Shown one piece after another: positions 63,607 to 64,000 of a DNA stretch of 64,000 bases. The translations under genes and the position numbers were made by a program. This DNA is from Amphibacillus xylanus NBRC 15112 (GTDB lineage: Bacteria > Bacillota > Bacilli > Bacillales > Amphibacillaceae): contig NC_018704.1 in assembly GCF_000307165.1 (NCBI RefSeq), positions 372,001 through 436,000 on the forward strand, given 5' to 3'. Position 1 is the stretch's first letter. The number at the start of each line of letters is the position of its first letter. Below the pieces are notes generated by a model, which was not told where the DNA came from, ran no database searches, and was given only the letters and a program-made list of their open reading frames with translations.

Positions 63607-64000
63607 ATGGTTCAGGTTGGCGTCATTATGGGAAGCATTTCTGATTGGGATACGATGATTCACGCTTGCAAAATTCTAGATGACTTTGGAGTTTTGTATG
63701 AAAAAGATATTATATCAGCACATCGAACGCCTGATGATTTATTTACCTATGCCAAAACAGCTGCTGACAGAGGCATAAAGGTTATTATTGCTGGTGCAGG
63801 TGGTGCAGCTCACTTACCAGGAATGGTAGCCTCTAAGACAATGTTGCCTGTGATTGGTGTACCGATTCAATCGAAGGCGTTAAACGGATTAGATTCATTA
63901 CTCTCAATTGTGCAAATGCCTGCTGGTGTACCTGTTGCAACTGTTGCAATTGGTCGTGCAGGTGCGACGAATGCAGGTATACTCGCTGCTCAAATTTTAG
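63607..64000 (+). CDS. purE: N5-carboxyaminoimidazole ribonucleotide mutase, 5' part (runs off the window)
   Basis: The first 131 codons of PurE, class I, which converts N5-CAIR to CAIR in de novo purine synthesis. Seen: [14 protein letters not shown] at the N-terminus, [14 protein letters not shown], the glycine-rich [13 protein letters not shown] loop, and [23 protein letters not shown] near the end of the window. AAAGAGGG lies before the ATG. Family length is about 160 aa, so about 30 residues are missing beyond 64000. It is presumably the first gene of the pur biosynthetic operon. Confidence 0.96.
   Translation, partial: MVQVGVIMGSISDWDTMIHACKILDDFGVLYEKDIISAHRTPDDLFTYAKTAADRGIKVIIAGAGGAAHLPGMVASKTMLPVIGVPIQSKALNGLDSLLSIVQMPAGVPVATVAIGRAGATNAGILAAQIL

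Overview
This window is a low-GC Bacillota chromosome segment, almost certainly from a Bacillaceae-type organism. It has strong AGGAGG-type ribosome binding sites, CIRCE-controlled groESL, CcpA-type cre sites, a YtvA-like LOV-STAS protein, and the backbone order groES-groEL ... moxR-DUF58-transglutaminase-guaA ... pbuG-NETI gene-purE, which resembles the Bacillus subtilis groESL/guaA/pbuG/purE region with large accessory insertions. Two whole sugar-uptake systems, a fructose PTS and butanediol dehydrogenase suggest a saccharolytic, facultatively fermentative lifestyle. The genus cannot be fixed from sequence alone. No rRNA or tRNA genes were seen.

Layout. 1-2.7 kb: groESL, a small LSM-like protein and a 36-codon ORF. 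2.7-4.8 kb: an orphan hypothetical gene and a single-domain response regulator separated by an IS30-family element whose transposase carries two in-frame TGA codons. 5-8.4 kb: PHP phosphoesterase, lactonase-type amidohydrolase, Nudix hydrolase, aldo/keto reductase. 8.8-16.9 kb: a sugar catabolic locus (CUT1 binding protein and two permeases under cre sites, AraC regulator, two Gfo/Idh/MocA dehydrogenases, ThuA-like protein, sugar isomerase/epimerase). 17-19 kb: LOV-STAS protein lacking its photoactive cysteine, and a KtrB-type K+ transporter. 19.3-25.5 kb: moxR-DUF58-transglutaminase and riboswitch-controlled guaA with a degenerate glutaminase site. 26-29.3 kb: yfcE, a 20-bp repeat array, and riboswitch-controlled xpt plus a nucleobase permease. 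29.4-34.8 kb: SDR, a 222-bp palindromic repeat, DUF72, a PadR cassette, CAP-domain protein, AlkD-like protein. 34.8-38.6 kb: fruRKA. 38.7-50 kb: a xylose-type ABC transporter (XylFGH-like), a XylFII-LytS-YesN-like sensory system, an extra sugar-binding lipoprotein and a chemoreceptor. 50-61 kb: VanZ-like and DUF4181 proteins, two ABC exporters, methyltransferase, butanediol dehydrogenase behind a Rex-like palindrome, and a second 20-bp repeat array. 61-64 kb: pbuG, NETI-motif protein and the start of purE, with two more purine riboswitches.

How the genes work together. Purine salvage and synthesis (guaA, xpt-permease, pbuG, purE) are tied together by four purine riboswitches, all with the cytosine that specifies guanine. 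Carbon acquisition is arranged as three systems: CUT1 sugar, fructose PTS, and a xylose-type sugar with its own membrane sensor and probably chemotaxis. The export cassettes have local PadR or TetR regulators.

Most notable: (1) a GMP synthetase whose glutaminase Cys and His are replaced by Gly and Tyr; (2) two arrays of strictly 20-bp repeats, each just beyond a conserved terminator hairpin with compensatory base changes and each between convergent genes; (3) a YtvA-like photoreceptor in which the adduct-forming Cys is Gly while the flavin-contact residues keep exact spacing.
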